From the NCBI GenBank assembly GCA_025056965.1, contig JANWVF010000010.1:1-32349 (forward strand): a DNA stretch of 32,349 nt, written 5' to 3'. The DNA is from Thermoflexales bacterium. GTDB lineage: Bacteria; Chloroflexota; Anaerolineae; J036; Brachytrichaceae. This document shows positions 16,901 to 24,873 of this stretch, piece by piece; the stretch's first letter is position 1; each line of letters opens with the position of its first letter. A model generated the notes under the pieces. That model searched no databases, was not told where the DNA came from, and worked only from the letters and a program-made list of their open reading frames with translations. The position numbers and the translations under genes were made by a program.

Positions 16901-17836
16901 TGCCGGGCCTGGCTGATTGACCATGCTTACCGCGACATCACCGAGCGCGCCTGGGTAGCGTTGCGCGAAAACGGCGTGGATACCGAGACGCTGCGCGACG
17001 ATCACGATGCGCGTATGGCCTACATCGCCGAATGGCTGGCCGACACGGATTACGATCTAGACCGCGCTGCGCTCGACGAGAAGTATGCGCGCCGCATCGT
17101 GCTCAACGAGTGGCTGAAGGAGAAAGGCTACAACCCGTCGGAGCTGCTGGTCTATGAGGACGACCCGCGCTCCCACAAAGAGCGCGAGGAGGCCGATCGC
17201 AAAGCCGTGAACGTCTGCCTGCGCTTGTGGATCGAGTCAAAAGGCTACCAAGCGGATAACCTCAGCGATGAGAAGCTGCGCGAGCGCGCCGATAAGGTGA
17301 GCCTGGAGACCGGCGATCCGTTGCCGACGTTGGGCAAGATGCGCCTCATTGACGGGAAGACCGGCGAGCCGTTCGATAAGCCGGTGACCGTCGGCTATCT
17401 GCATATGCTCAAGCTGGCGCACTTGGTCGAGGACAAAGTTCACGCGCGCTCAACCGGTCCATACTCGCTGGTGACGCAGCAGCCGCTAGGCGGCAAGGCG
17501 CAGTTTGGCGGCCAGCGCTTTGGCGAAATGGAGGTGTGGGCGCTCGAGGCCTACGGCGCCGCTCACACGCTTCAAGAGATGCTCACCGTCAAGTCCGATG
17601 ACGTGCAAGGCCGCGTGAAGACCTACGAAGCCATCGTCAAGGGCGAGCCGATCGAGGAGCCCGGCATCCCGGCGTCGTTCAAGGTGTTGGTGAAGGAACT
17701 GCAGTCGCTCGGCCTGGCTGTGGAGGCGATCAACGAGTCCGGCGAGGTCATCCACTTCGGCAAGGACGAAGATCGCCGCCAGGTGCCGAAGCTGGGCGGG
17801 TTCGGTTTGCCCGGCCTGGAATCGCCGGAAGCGTAG
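13925..17836 (+). CDS. rpoB: RNA polymerase beta subunit
   Basis: A full-length 1303-residue beta subunit. Visible are the N-terminal lobe ([20 protein letters not shown]), the rifampicin region ([13 protein letters not shown]), [17 protein letters not shown], the catalytic-side K912-MAGRHGNKG, and the C-terminal [20 protein letters not shown] clamp region. At the rifampicin site the positions of E. coli H526 and R529 are S428 and T431. Between the conserved [10 protein letters not shown] (about 981-990) and [20 protein letters not shown] (from about 1133) lies an insertion of roughly 140 charged, helical residues with four W-[LI]-x4-Y units. No clear Shine-Dalgarno precedes the ATG. rpoC, normally the next gene, is not downstream: a terminator and a converging gene follow. 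Upstream there is a transposase relic instead of rplL. Confidence 0.97.
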   Translation: MYQNGAIKSYARAANIQLLPKLIEVQIQSFKLFQDELLRELFEEISPIESFNGEMALYFPGNYKQAREYGLTYWFEEPKVSIEECVERDLTYGAPLYAKVALHNRKTDEHKVDTIYFGEFPLMTENGTFIINGTERVVVSQLIRSPGVYFSVDEDPNSGRPLGQAKLIPDRGAWMEFETRKSDYIVLKFNRKRTIPVTILLRALAAVDDGITKDILTTGTDDEIRALFADVDNNPEHQYIEATFKQEPEWSYKPSRPIAQEALIEFFKRIRPGDPPTLDNAREFIQQQLFDQRRYDLERVGRYKLNQRLNGEGIIPRTHRTITKRDIVELLRHMIQINNGVLPADDVDHLGNRRVKTNGELIQNKLRVGLRRMERMVKERMSMPDNDSPSPVNLINIRPVVAAVREFFGSSQLSQFMEQTNPLSELTSKRTLSALGPGGLRRERAGFDVRDVHHSHYGRICPIETPEGPNIGLIGRLATYARVNAYGFLETPYRKVKNTVPNVAAQTEGRTLREDVLDSKGEVIATAGTLIDHELAVKLQRYKTIEEIPVRPYVTDETVYMSADTEDKFTIAQASARLNDKGEFLDSRISVRRHQKFMFASPNQVDYMDISPKQIVGISAALIPFIEHDEASRALMGSNMQRQAVPLLKPHVPLVGTGMESQAAMDSGQVVVAAEDGEVISVTGRQIVVQGSKGRRVYPLRKYNRSNQSTCIDQHPIVVKGQRIKKGQVIADSSSTQNGELALGQNVLVAFLSWEGGNYEDAILVSERLIREDLFTSIHIEKFETEARETKLGPEEITRDIPNVGEETLKDLDENGIIRIGAEVNQNDILVGKITPKGEKEPSPEEKLLRAIFGEKSREVKDTSLRLPNGEHGKVVEVKVFNRDEHRDLPAGVNQMVRVSVAQRRKLTQGDKMAGRHGNKGVVSRVVPIEDMPFLEDGTPIDIILNPLGVPGRMNIGQILETHLGWAADRLGFRAISPVFDGASEAEIEAELCRAWLIDHAYRDITERAWVALRENGVDTETLRDDHDARMAYIAEWLADTDYDLDRAALDEKYARRIVLNEWLKEKGYNPSELLVYEDDPRSHKEREEADRKAVNVCLRLWIESKGYQADNLSDEKLRERADKVSLETGDPLPTLGKMRLIDGKTGEPFDKPVTVGYLHMLKLAHLVEDKVHARSTGPYSLVTQQPLGGKAQFGGQRFGEMEVWALEAYGAAHTLQEMLTVKSDDVQGRVKTYEAIVKGEPIEEPGIPASFKVLVKELQSLGLAVEAINESGEVIHFGKDEDRRQVPKLGGFGLPGLESPEA

Positions 17837-17862
17837 CCGCCGACTTTGGCAGGGCAGAAAAG

Positions 17863-17904
17863 GCGAACGCGCCACATGCTCAGGCATGTGGCGCGTTCGC
17901 TTTT
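17863..17904. terminator. Bidirectional terminator between rpoB and the Nudix gene
   Basis: A perfect 17-bp stem (17863-17879 with 17884-17900, loop TCAG) is followed by TTTT on the plus strand and preceded by AAAA at 17858-17861, so it can stop both converging transcripts. The Nudix stop codon overlaps the plus-strand T-run. Confidence 0.9.
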
Positions 17905-18478
17905 AAGCCGTGGCCGTATTCTCGCGCCTTTGTCTTGCCGATAGCGCGAGCAGCGCCAGCGCCATGCAGGCTGCCCAAGGCATGAGCTTGAACTCGCCTG
18001 CGATGAGCGCGCGCTCAACTTCGTCCCGACTGAGCAACAGTAGAGCTTGCTCTTCTAGGTCGTCGGCGTTCACCTCAGCCACCTTGTGAGCACCGAGCGC
18101 CAACCACAGGTGACCGACGCCGGCGCCACGATTGCCATCTATCGGGTAGCTGCCGAGGTGCAACCACTCGCGCGCAGCATAGCCGGTCTCCTCGAGCAGC
18201 TCGCGCTTAGCGCAGTCCAGCGAATCTTCACTGGGGTCGAGGTAGCCGCCGACGGTGGCCAACGTCGAGCCGTCTTTGACCGCGTACTTCACCTGGCGAA
18301 AGCACAGGAAAAGCCCATCATCGGTGAGGGCGGCGACGTTAACGAAGTCGGGCGTGATGATCCACGGCCAATCCGAGATCACCCGGCCGTCGGGCAGCTC
18401 GATGTCGTGATGCTCCAGGGTGATCCAGGGTGGCTGAGTAAAGAGCGTGCGCCGGGCGCGCGTCTTCCAGGGGCGCAT
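17903..18478 (-). CDS. Nudix hydrolase
   Basis: A 191-residue protein with a perfect Nudix box at residues 78-100: G, Glu 84, then KRELLEETGY, fitting Gx5Ex7REUxEExGU. The layout (beta-rich N-terminus with VNVAALTDDGLFLCFRQ before the box) is like ADP-ribose pyrophosphatases, but the specificity motif is not clear, so only hydrolysis of a nucleoside-diphosphate-linked compound is supported. It is 30 bases downstream of the class III aminotransferase gene on the same strand. No strong ribosome binding site is seen. Confidence 0.85.
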   Translation of the reverse strand: MRPWKTRARRTLFTQPPWITLEHHDIELPDGRVISDWPWIITPDFVNVAALTDDGLFLCFRQVKYAVKDGSTLATVGGYLDPSEDSLDCAKRELLEETGYAAREWLHLGSYPIDGNRGAGVGHLWLALGAHKVAEVNADDLEEQALLLLSRDEVERALIAGEFKLMPWAACMALALLALSARQRRENTATA

Positions 18479-18508
18479 AGTGATCGGCGTGGATGATCGC
18501 GCTGCGCT

Positions 18509-19846
18509 TCACTCCACGACGAACTCGTCGGCGATGTCCAGCGCGCGATCCACAATCTCCAAGCCTTCCATCAGCTCTTCTTTCGTGATGCACAGCGGCG
18601 GATTGACGAAGAAGTTATTCCAGCGGATGAAGGTGAACAGGCCATTGTCGTAGAAGAACTTCTTGATCAGATTCATCACGTGCATCTCGTCGCCCTTGGC
18701 GTTGTAAGGCGCCATCGGCTCTTTCGTGTGGCGATTCTTCACCAGCTCGAAGATGCTGAATAGGCCGATGTGACGCACATCGCCGACCGAAGGGTGCTTG
18801 GCTTTGAGCTTGTCCTCTTCCTCGGCTAGGAACTTGCCCATCTCGGCGGCGCGCTCGATCAAGTTATCTTCTTTGTAGACGTTGATGCAGGCGATCGCCG
18901 CGGCGCAGCTCAGGGCATGGCCGCCATAGGTCAACCCGGCCCATAGCACATGGTCCTCGAAATACTTGCCGATCTCTTCCGACACGATGCAGTTGCCGAG
19001 CGGGGCGTAGCTGCTGGTAAGGCCTTTGGCCATGGTCATGATGTCCGGCGCGATGTCGTAGTGCTCACAAGCAAACCACTTGCCGGTGCGCCCGAAACCG
19101 CACATCACCTCGTCGAGGATGAGGAAGATGCCGTACTTGTCGCACAACTGGCGCAGGCCCTGATAGTAGGCCTTGGTCGGGATGATGATGCCGTTGGTGC
19201 CGGTCACCGTCTCGACGAGGATGGCGGCGATGGTATGCGGACCCTCAAACTTGATGATGTCCTCGGTCTGGTTCAGGCACTCGGCCATGAACTCCTCTTC
19301 GGAGATATTGAGGCGGCAGCGATAGTAATACGGGTCGGGGATGCGCACGACGCCAGGGATGCCCGGCTCGCTGGCCCAGCGCCGCGGGTCTCCGGTGAGC
19401 GTCATCGAGCCGTAGGTGCCGCCGTGGTAGGAACGATAGCGCGCTAGGATCTTGTGCTTGCCGCTCACCATGCGCGCGATCTTGACCGCATTTTCGTTGG
19501 CCTCGCTGCCGCCCAGCGTGAAGAACGACTTCTTCAGGTTGCCAGGGGTGATTTCGGCCAGCATTTGACCGAGTCGGCCGCGGACTTCGGTCGCGGCGTA
19601 TGGGTTGGCATAGGTCAGCTTGGCGGCCTGTTCTTGGATGGCGCGAATGACGCGCTCATCGCCGTGGCCGATGTTGACGCTCATCAACTGAGAGTTGAAG
19701 TCTAGGTAGCGCTTGCCATCGGTCGTCCAAAAGTACACACCCTTGGCGTGGTCAATCGGCATCGGCGTGAAGCCGCGCTGCATATTCCATTCAAACAGGG
19801 TGTATTCCTTATTGAGGCGAATGACTTCTTCTGCGGTCAGTGCCAT
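18509..19846 (-). CDS. Class III PLP-dependent aminotransferase
   Basis: A 445-residue enzyme of the class III (omega) aminotransferase family. Seen: GGSEAN (112-117) for cofactor phosphate, SYHGGTYGS (139-147), the D245 of LILDEVMCGFGRTG that pairs with the pyridine nitrogen, and K274 in MTMAKGLTSSYAPLG that carries PLP. The sequence around these is closest in style to taurine- or beta-alanine-pyruvate and related aspartate-family aminotransferases; the amino donor cannot be settled. The frame extends upstream to 20131, but the start at 19846 is chosen because AGGAGT lies 6 bases before it and the family begins here; the extension lies in tlyA. The Nudix gene follows 30 bases on. Confidence 0.88.
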   Translation of the reverse strand: MALTAEEVIRLNKEYTLFEWNMQRGFTPMPIDHAKGVYFWTTDGKRYLDFNSQLMSVNIGHGDERVIRAIQEQAAKLTYANPYAATEVRGRLGQMLAEITPGNLKKSFFTLGGSEANENAVKIARMVSGKHKILARYRSYHGGTYGSMTLTGDPRRWASEPGIPGVVRIPDPYYYRCRLNISEEEFMAECLNQTEDIIKFEGPHTIAAILVETVTGTNGIIIPTKAYYQGLRQLCDKYGIFLILDEVMCGFGRTGKWFACEHYDIAPDIMTMAKGLTSSYAPLGNCIVSEEIGKYFEDHVLWAGLTYGGHALSCAAAIACINVYKEDNLIERAAEMGKFLAEEEDKLKAKHPSVGDVRHIGLFSIFELVKNRHTKEPMAPYNAKGDEMHVMNLIKKFFYDNGLFTFIRWNNFFVNPPLCITKEELMEGLEIVDRALDIADEFVVE

Positions 19847-19884
19847 GGTGACTCCTGATCGTGGGGTAATTTTGTGCGATTGTA

Positions 19885-20640
19885 TCAATCCGCCGTGAGC
19901 CAAGCGAGGAATTCCTTGTTGCCGTCTGCGCCGAGGATGGGGGATTCGATCACGTCGCGCGCCGGCCATCCCTGTCGCGCACAGAACGCCGTGATGCGCG
20001 CGATGACGTCGCGGTGAACTTGTGCATCGCGCACGATGCCCCCTTTGCCCACCTGCGCCCGGCCAGCCTCGAACTGGGGCTTGATGAGGGCGATGACGCC
20101 GCCGGTTCGTCGTGCGGATTGCGCGATCCACCCGAACACTTTGGGCAGGATCAGCTCAAGCGAGATGAACGACACGTCCACCGTCGCCAAGGCAACCGGT
20201 TCGGGCAGCGCATCCAAGTAACGCGCGTTGACGCCTTCCATAACGACCACGCGTGCGTCCTGGCGCAAGCGCCAGTGCAGCTGGTTGTGCCCTACGTCCA
20301 CTGCATATACGCGTGCTGCGCCGCGCTGCAGTAGGCAGTCGGTAAAGCCGCCGGTGCTGCTGCCCACGTCAGCGCAGACCCAGCCATTCGGCATGATGCC
20401 GAAGTGATCGAGCGCGGCTTCGAGCTTGTAGCCGCCGCGCGAGACATATTTAGGCGCTTGGGCAACGGTGATGACGACATGCTCATCGAAGCGCCGGGCC
20501 GGCTGGTCCACCAACTGGCCGTTGACGCACACTTCGCCGGCGCGGATGAGTCGCTGTGCCCAGTCGCGGCTCTCGGCCAGGCCGCGCGCCACCATCAGCG
20601 TATCCAGGCGGACTTTAGGCATAGCAGGCTCATCGGCCAT
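19885..20640 (-). CDS. tlyA: TlyA-family rRNA 2'-O-methyltransferase
   Basis: A 251-residue protein with an N-terminal S4 RNA-binding domain (about 9-60: RLDTLMVARG, RAGEVCVNGQ) and an FtsJ/RrmJ-type methyltransferase domain. The SAM loop is ADVGSSTGGFTD (90-101). The expected catalytic Lys-Asp-Lys are visible as K72 (SRGGYK), D155 (VDVSFISL) and K187 (IKPQFE). Family members methylate 16S and 23S rRNA cytidines and are often labelled hemolysin. The start at 20640 overlaps the upstream phosphoesterase gene by 11 bases; the ATG at 20622 (MPKVRLD) is the better match to the family N-terminus and could be the real start. Confidence 0.9.
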   Translation of the reverse strand: MADEPAMPKVRLDTLMVARGLAESRDWAQRLIRAGEVCVNGQLVDQPARRFDEHVVITVAQAPKYVSRGGYKLEAALDHFGIMPNGWVCADVGSSTGGFTDCLLQRGAARVYAVDVGHNQLHWRLRQDARVVVMEGVNARYLDALPEPVALATVDVSFISLELILPKVFGWIAQSARRTGGVIALIKPQFEAGRAQVGKGGIVRDAQVHRDVIARITAFCARQGWPARDVIESPILGADGNKEFLAWLTAD

Positions 20641-21373
20641 GGCTCAGCCGCTCGATGAGCAAGTTAGGGAAGCCAGCAGCGCGCATCTTCTCCTGGGTGC
20701 GCTTGATGGGGTACTCGGCGCGATACGAGGTCCAGATCAGCGCTTCGGTGTCGAGAAGCGCGTAGGCCGCGCGCGGGTCACCGTCGCGCGGCTGGCCCAC
20801 GCCGCCGGGATTGATAATGTAGCTGCAGCTCGGCGTAAGGATCACCGGGATGTTGGGCGCCGGCGCCACGGCCTGCACGGTGTGCGTGGCATTGTCTTTG
20901 ACAAAGATAGCCGGGACATGCGTATGGCCGATCAGCGCATGCGTTGTGGGTAAATAGCCGAAGTTCTCCTCGGCTACGCTCACGTCGAGTACGTATTCCC
21001 AGATCGGCTCGCGCGGGCTGGCATGCACCAGCAGATAGTCACCTTGGATATCCTGCTCGGGGCGTGCGCGCAGGTAGTTCAAGTTCTCCCTGGTCAAGCG
21101 CGACCGGGTCCACTCCACGACGAAAGCGGCGTTCTCGTGAAAGGTCTCGATGCCGAGTTTGCCTAACACGGCCCAGTCGTGATTGCCGGCCAAGCAGATA
21201 TGTGGCAACGTGCGCAATAAGTCAATACATTCGTTAGGGTCCGGACCGTAGCCCACGATGTCGCCCAGGCACCACACGATGTCGAATCGCAGCCGTCGCT
21301 TGGTTACATCTTGGAGCACGGCCTCGAAGGCAGCTAGGTTAGCGTGAATGTCGGAGAGGATCAGGCAGCGCAT
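20630..21373 (-). CDS. Calcineurin-like metallophosphoesterase (second)
   Basis: A 247-residue protein with SDIHAN (D8, H10), GDIVGYGPDP (D38), AGNHDW (N64, H65), LVHASP and IGHTHVP. The pattern is the YfcE/MJ0936-type phosphodiesterase group; the substrate is unknown. It overlaps tlyA by 11 bases, so they are likely co-translated. The protein at 2348-3118 has the same layout but has GNTD where this has GNHD, so the proton-donating His usual in the GNHD motif is present only here. Confidence 0.87.
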   Translation of the reverse strand: MRCLILSDIHANLAAFEAVLQDVTKRRLRFDIVWCLGDIVGYGPDPNECIDLLRTLPHICLAGNHDWAVLGKLGIETFHENAAFVVEWTRSRLTRENLNYLRARPEQDIQGDYLLVHASPREPIWEYVLDVSVAEENFGYLPTTHALIGHTHVPAIFVKDNATHTVQAVAPAPNIPVILTPSCSYIINPGGVGQPRDGDPRAAYALLDTEALIWTSYRAEYPIKRTQEKMRAAGFPNLLIERLSHGR

Positions 21374-21391
21374 GGGGCTTCAGTGAGCGAG

Positions 21392-21414
21392 CATCGCGCG
21401 CCAGGCGCGCGATG
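21392..21414. promoter_or_regulatory. GC-rich hairpin between the phosphoesterase and sufU genes
   Basis: CATCGCGCGCC and GGCGCGCGATG face each other around a single A, leaving a stem of about 9 pairs. No T-run follows on either strand. It may slow or partly stop transcription between sufU and the phosphoesterase gene. Confidence 0.4.
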
Positions 21415-21433
21415 GGATGGATGTATGTGGCGA

Positions 21434-21826
21434 TCAGGCGTGTTGCAGCTTCCACAGCTTGATGCCGGTCTTTAACACCTTGAGGCCCAACAGTGCGCAC
21501 TTGACGCGTGCAGCGGTCAACGGCACGCCGACGAGGTCGAGCACGTGCTGGGGCTCGATTTGCTCGACCTCATCTATCGGTTTGCCTACCACGTCTTCCA
21601 GCAGCATCGAAGCCGCGGCTTGGCTGATGATGCAGCCGTCGCCTGTGAAGGCCGCGTCGGCGATGCAATAGCGATCACCTTCGGCGCCGAGCTTCACGTC
21701 AATTCGGATGCGATCACCGCACAGGGGATTGCTCTCCTCGTGTGAAATGTCGGCGCGCTCGATCACTCCGTGATGACGGGGGTTCTCGTAGTGGTCGAGG
21801 ATGTGTTCGCGATACAAGTCTTGCAT
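21434..21826 (-). CDS. sufU: SUF sulfur-transfer/scaffold protein SufU, short form
   Basis: A 130-residue NifU-N/SufU-like protein with the three Cys and the Asp of the site: C36 and D38 (NPLCGDRI), C65 (GDGCIIS) and C110 (ARVKCALL). In Gram-positive-type pathways SufU holds zinc and takes sulfur from SufS. The RVKCA around the last Cys is SufU-like (IscU has His-Cys-Ser). However, the C65 to C110 distance is 45, close to IscU, whereas B. subtilis SufU has about 62 because of an extra segment. So this looks like a SufU without that insertion. The gene lies 20 bases after sufS on the same strand. Confidence 0.88.
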   Translation of the reverse strand: MQDLYREHILDHYENPRHHGVIERADISHEESNPLCGDRIRIDVKLGAEGDRYCIADAAFTGDGCIISQAAASMLLEDVVGKPIDEVEQIEPQHVLDLVGVPLTAARVKCALLGLKVLKTGIKLWKLQHA

Positions 21827-21846
21827 GGCAACCGGCGGTCGTCACT

Positions 21847-23118
21847 TCATCGCTTCAGCACACTCTTGGCTTTGTAGAGTGCCTCAATCAGCGCGTCTAC
21901 GTCGCGGCGCTCGTTGTAGATGTAGAAGCTGGCGCGCGCAGTAGCGTTCAGGCCGAGCCGGATGTGCAGCGGCTGGGCACAATGGTGGCCGGCGCGGATG
22001 GCCACGCCTTCGCCATCCAGCAGCGATGCTAAGTCGTGCGGGTGAATCCGATCCAGTGTGAACGTCACGACGCCGCCACGAATCTGTGGATCGGTCGGCC
22101 CGATGATCTTCGCACCGGGCACCTCGCTCACTCGTTCCAGGGCGTAGGCCGTGATCTCGCGTTCGTGGGTGCGGACGGCCTCCATGCCCAGCGCGCTGAG
22201 GTAGTCCACGGCGGCGCCTAGGCCGATCGCCTCGACGAAGGCCGGCGTGCCGGCCTCGAACTTGAGCGGCACCTCGTTCCAGCGCGGTCCGTCGAATCCG
22301 ACCGCGCTGATCATGTCGCCGCCGGTGAGGAAGGGCGGCATGGCCTCTAGCAGTTCGCGCTTGCCGTAGAGCACGCCGATGCCCGTCGGGCCGAGCATCT
22401 TGTGCCCAGAGAACACCAGGAAGTCGCAGTCCATCTGGCTAACGTTCACCGGCATGTGCGGCACGGATTGCGAGCCATCCACGATCACCGCTGCGCCAAC
22501 TGCGCGCGCCCGTTGGATGATTGGACGAGGGTCGGTGATCGTGCCCAGAACGTTGGACACGTGGGCGAAGCTCACCAATTTGGTGCGCGGCGTGAGAAGC
22601 TCGTCCAGCTGGTCTAAGTCGAGTTGGCCTTCGGGCGTGATGGGAATGAACCTCAGCGTCAGGCCGCGCTCTTGTGCCAGCACCTGCCACGGCACGAAGT
22701 TAGCGTGGTGCTCTAGCTCGGTGATGAGGATCTCGTCGCCTGGGCGCAGGAAGTGCCGACCGTACGAGTAGGCGAGCAAGTTCAATGCTTCCGTAGCGTT
22801 GCGCGTGAAGACGATCTGTTCTGCCGATGGCGCGCCGATGAAGCGGGCGACTTTCTCTCGCGCTTGGTCGTAGCGCGCGGTTGCTGCCTCGCTGAAGGCA
22901 TAGACGCCACGATGCACGTTGGCGTACGCACAACGGTAAACGTCATCCATCGCCTGAAGCACTTGGATCGGCTTCTGCGAAGAAGCGGCGCTGTCCAGGA
23001 AGACGACGCGCTTTCCGTTGACCTGTTGCGCTAGGATAGGGAAGTCGGCGCGGATGTGGCGCGTGTCGAGCGATTCGACCTGCCCATGCGCGACGGTCCG
23101 GCGTTCGTCGTTCATCAC
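21847..23118 (-). CDS. sufS: Cysteine desulfurase SufS
   Basis: A 423-residue class V PLP enzyme. Seen: ELEHHANFVPWQ, VDGSQSVPH, the PLP Lys K240 in SGHKMLGPTGIGVLYG and the sulfur-carrying C380 in IRAGHHCAQP. The fold and motifs are those of group II desulfurases (SufS), which move sulfur from cysteine to SufU and on to SufBCD. Its start codon overlaps the stop of the upstream gene by 4 bases (ATGA), so translation is likely coupled to that gene. sufU follows 20 bases downstream. The scaffold genes sufCBD are 3 kb away on the other strand. Confidence 0.95.
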   Translation of the reverse strand: MMNDERRTVAHGQVESLDTRHIRADFPILAQQVNGKRVVFLDSAASSQKPIQVLQAMDDVYRCAYANVHRGVYAFSEAATARYDQAREKVARFIGAPSAEQIVFTRNATEALNLLAYSYGRHFLRPGDEILITELEHHANFVPWQVLAQERGLTLRFIPITPEGQLDLDQLDELLTPRTKLVSFAHVSNVLGTITDPRPIIQRARAVGAAVIVDGSQSVPHMPVNVSQMDCDFLVFSGHKMLGPTGIGVLYGKRELLEAMPPFLTGGDMISAVGFDGPRWNEVPLKFEAGTPAFVEAIGLGAAVDYLSALGMEAVRTHEREITAYALERVSEVPGAKIIGPTDPQIRGGVVTFTLDRIHPHDLASLLDGEGVAIRAGHHCAQPLHIRLGLNATARASFYIYNERRDVDALIEALYKAKSVLKR

Positions 23119-23813
23119 TTGACTACCTCAATCTGATATTGCGCGGCACCGGCCGCACCGCAATCAACGAGCAGCGTAATCATCCCGGGCGATTCACCCG
23201 CGTCTACCGCCCAAACCCAAGCGATGACGCCGTTACTGCCGGCACGGCGCAATATGCCGGCACGCTGCGATGCATAACCGTCGGTCCGCGCCCGCTCGAT
23301 CTGCAGATGACACACTGCATCGGGCCGCGTGCGGATCGTCAGTGTGCCTGCACCACCAGCATACACCTTGTCTGAGAGCGACAACAGCGTGATGCCGGAA
23401 AGGTCGGGCAGCGGCGTGGCCGTGCGCGGCGGCTGCGCCGTCTGCTCAGGCCCGGCGCCGACCGGGCGCGGCGTTGGAACCGGGGGGAAGGTCGGCGGTA
23501 TGGCCTGCGCCGTGAGCGTTGCGATCACCGCGTTCGATGTGCTTCGCATGTCAGGCGTGGCCGTAGAGTCCGGCGCCCGCTCCGGGGTAGACACGAGCGG
23601 CGGCGTTGCCGTAGCGGGCCGGTCGGGCGGCGAAGGCGTGGGCACAGCAGGCGGTGGCGTCGGCTCGATCGGCGACTGAAGCGGCGACTGAAGCGGCGCC
23701 GGGGCAGGCCCTTGCGGCTTTTCGACGACCGCGAACAAGAACGGTCCAGTAGCCAAGAGCACGGCAATCGCGATCGCAGCATCGCGCCAGATGCGGCCTG
23801 AGTGCCTGTTCAT
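23115..23813 (-). CDS. Membrane-anchored Pro/Thr-rich surface protein, coupled to sufS
   Basis: About 232 residues from the ATG at 23813. It has one membrane segment at about 12-29 (DAAIAIAVLLATGPFLFAVV), a long Pro/Thr/Ser-rich linker (33-130) and a C-terminal beta-rich domain (about 137-232) with two Cys (VCHLQ, LVDCG). That domain resembles the extracellular Ig-like module common in Chloroflexota and Actinobacteria surface proteins (T-I-x-T-x-P-x-A-x-C, then G-V-x-W-x-W). Its function is unknown. The stop overlaps the sufS start in ATGA, which is unexpected for a surface protein. The frame extends to 23903, but the upstream part lies over the terminator-like hairpin, so the later start is used. 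Confidence 0.7.
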   Translation of the reverse strand: MNRHSGRIWRDAAIAIAVLLATGPFLFAVVEKPQGPAPAPLQSPLQSPIEPTPPPAVPTPSPPDRPATATPPLVSTPERAPDSTATPDMRSTSNAVIATLTAQAIPPTFPPVPTPRPVGAGPEQTAQPPRTATPLPDLSGITLLSLSDKVYAGGAGTLTIRTRPDAVCHLQIERARTDGYASQRAGILRRAGSNGVIAWVWAVDAGESPGMITLLVDCGAAGAAQYQIEVVK

Positions 23814-23847
23814 CGCCCGCAGAGTGTAACCGATCGAGATAGCGAGA

Positions 23848-23874
23848 GGGGCGCGCAAACTGCTTGCGCGCCCC
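23848..23874. terminator. Terminator-like GC-rich hairpin after rplY
   Basis: GGGGCGCGCAA (23848-23858) and TTGCGCGCCCC (23864-23874) form a perfect 11-bp stem with loop ACTGC, between the rplY stop and the start of the next gene on the minus strand. There is no T-run, so it may be a partial stop or an mRNA 3'-end structure. Confidence 0.5.
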
Positions 23875-23929
23875 ACCTTCGATGGGCCATGCCGAACGCC
23901 CAATGAGCGACCATCGCTCGTCCGTCCGG

Positions 23930-24583
23930 CTACTCCTCCTCTTCGCCTTGTGCTTCTTCCTTCTTGCCCTTTTCGATCACCTCGACCTCGGCGGGTTCGG
24001 CAGCGGCCTCCTCCTCCTTAGCTTCTACGAAGCGGGTCACGCGGACGACCTCATCCTCGGGGTCATCCAGCAACGTGATCCCCTGCGGCACGATGACATC
24101 TTTGACGCGCACGACGTCGTCTACCTTCATCCGGCTCACGTCAATAGTCACCGACTCGATCAGATCGCTCGGCAGGCACTCAATCTCCAGCGTGTCACGT
24201 TCCTGCAAAAGCACCCCTGCGCCGCTCCGCACGTCCTCTGGCTCACCGGCTAGGATCACTCGGATGTTGGCGGTGATCTTCTCGGTCATCGAGACCGCGT
24301 AGAAGTCAATGTGCTGGATGGCGCGCCGGATGGGATCGCGCTGCACTTCGCGGGTGAGCACCATCTGCGGTGTGTCTTTGCCCGCAATGTTCAGGGTGAT
24401 GAGCGTGTTGTGGCCGATCTTGCGCAGCGTGTTTGCGACCTCGCGCGCATCGAGTTGGATGGGGATGTTCGGCGTGTTGCGGCCATAGACGATGGCCGGC
24501 ACTTTGCCGGAGCGCCGCAGCGCGTTGACGCCACTGCCGACGGCGGTGCGGATCTCCGCATTCAGTTCGATCTTGTCTACCAT
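23930..24583 (-). CDS. rplY: 50S ribosomal protein L25, CTC type
   Basis: A 217-residue L25/TL5/CTC protein. The N-terminal domain binds 5S rRNA (KIELNAEIRTAVGSGVNALR, VPAIVYGRNTPNIPIQ, DFYAVSMTEKI), followed by the CTC-type C-terminal beta domain and an acidic tail ending in EGEEEE. The start is the ATG at 24583 because GGAG stands about 10 bases before it; the frame runs further upstream to 24628. The two-domain CTC form is the long variant of L25 found in many bacteria. It stands alone, transcribed divergently from the WecA-like gene. Confidence 0.95.
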   Translation of the reverse strand: MVDKIELNAEIRTAVGSGVNALRRSGKVPAIVYGRNTPNIPIQLDAREVANTLRKIGHNTLITLNIAGKDTPQMVLTREVQRDPIRRAIQHIDFYAVSMTEKITANIRVILAGEPEDVRSGAGVLLQERDTLEIECLPSDLIESVTIDVSRMKVDDVVRVKDVIVPQGITLLDDPEDEVVRVTRFVEAKEEEAAAEPAEVEVIEKGKKEEAQGEEEE

Positions 24584-24718
24584 TTGTTCAGTCTCCTCAG
24601 GTTTTCGATTCAGCCGCCCATCGGTCACATGGACCTACTCACGGATGGAGCATCGTTGGTCGGAGCTGATGAGATGTTCTAGGTGGCCGATGTGCTTCGC
24701 TTTCTGCGCAACCTCACA

Positions 24719-24724
24719 ATTATA
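24719..24724 (-). promoter_or_regulatory. -10 element candidate for rplY
   Basis: The plus strand reads ATTATA, so the minus strand has consensus TATAAT. It would start transcription near 24710, about 125 nt before rplY. No good -35 is seen. Confidence 0.4.
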
Positions 24725-24873
24725 CCGTCGAAACATGGGTGCGCGGCGCGTCACGCCAACGGCATCCGCAATCCTCAGCCGAAGCGCGACCGTGAAGCGC
24801 GTCCTCAGCTCCGCGCAAGCGAGCGCGCGATTCGCTTGTGCCTCTGTAGACGACCGGCGATTAGAATGTCATC

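Noticed and set aside
19847-20131. N-terminal extension of the class III aminotransferase
   Set aside because: It overlaps tlyA and has no family similarity; a good ribosome binding site marks the start at 19846.
2348-21373. The two metallophosphoesterases as a recent duplication
   Set aside because: Only the metal-binding motifs and general layout agree; the sequences between them differ, and one has GNTD where the other has GNHD.
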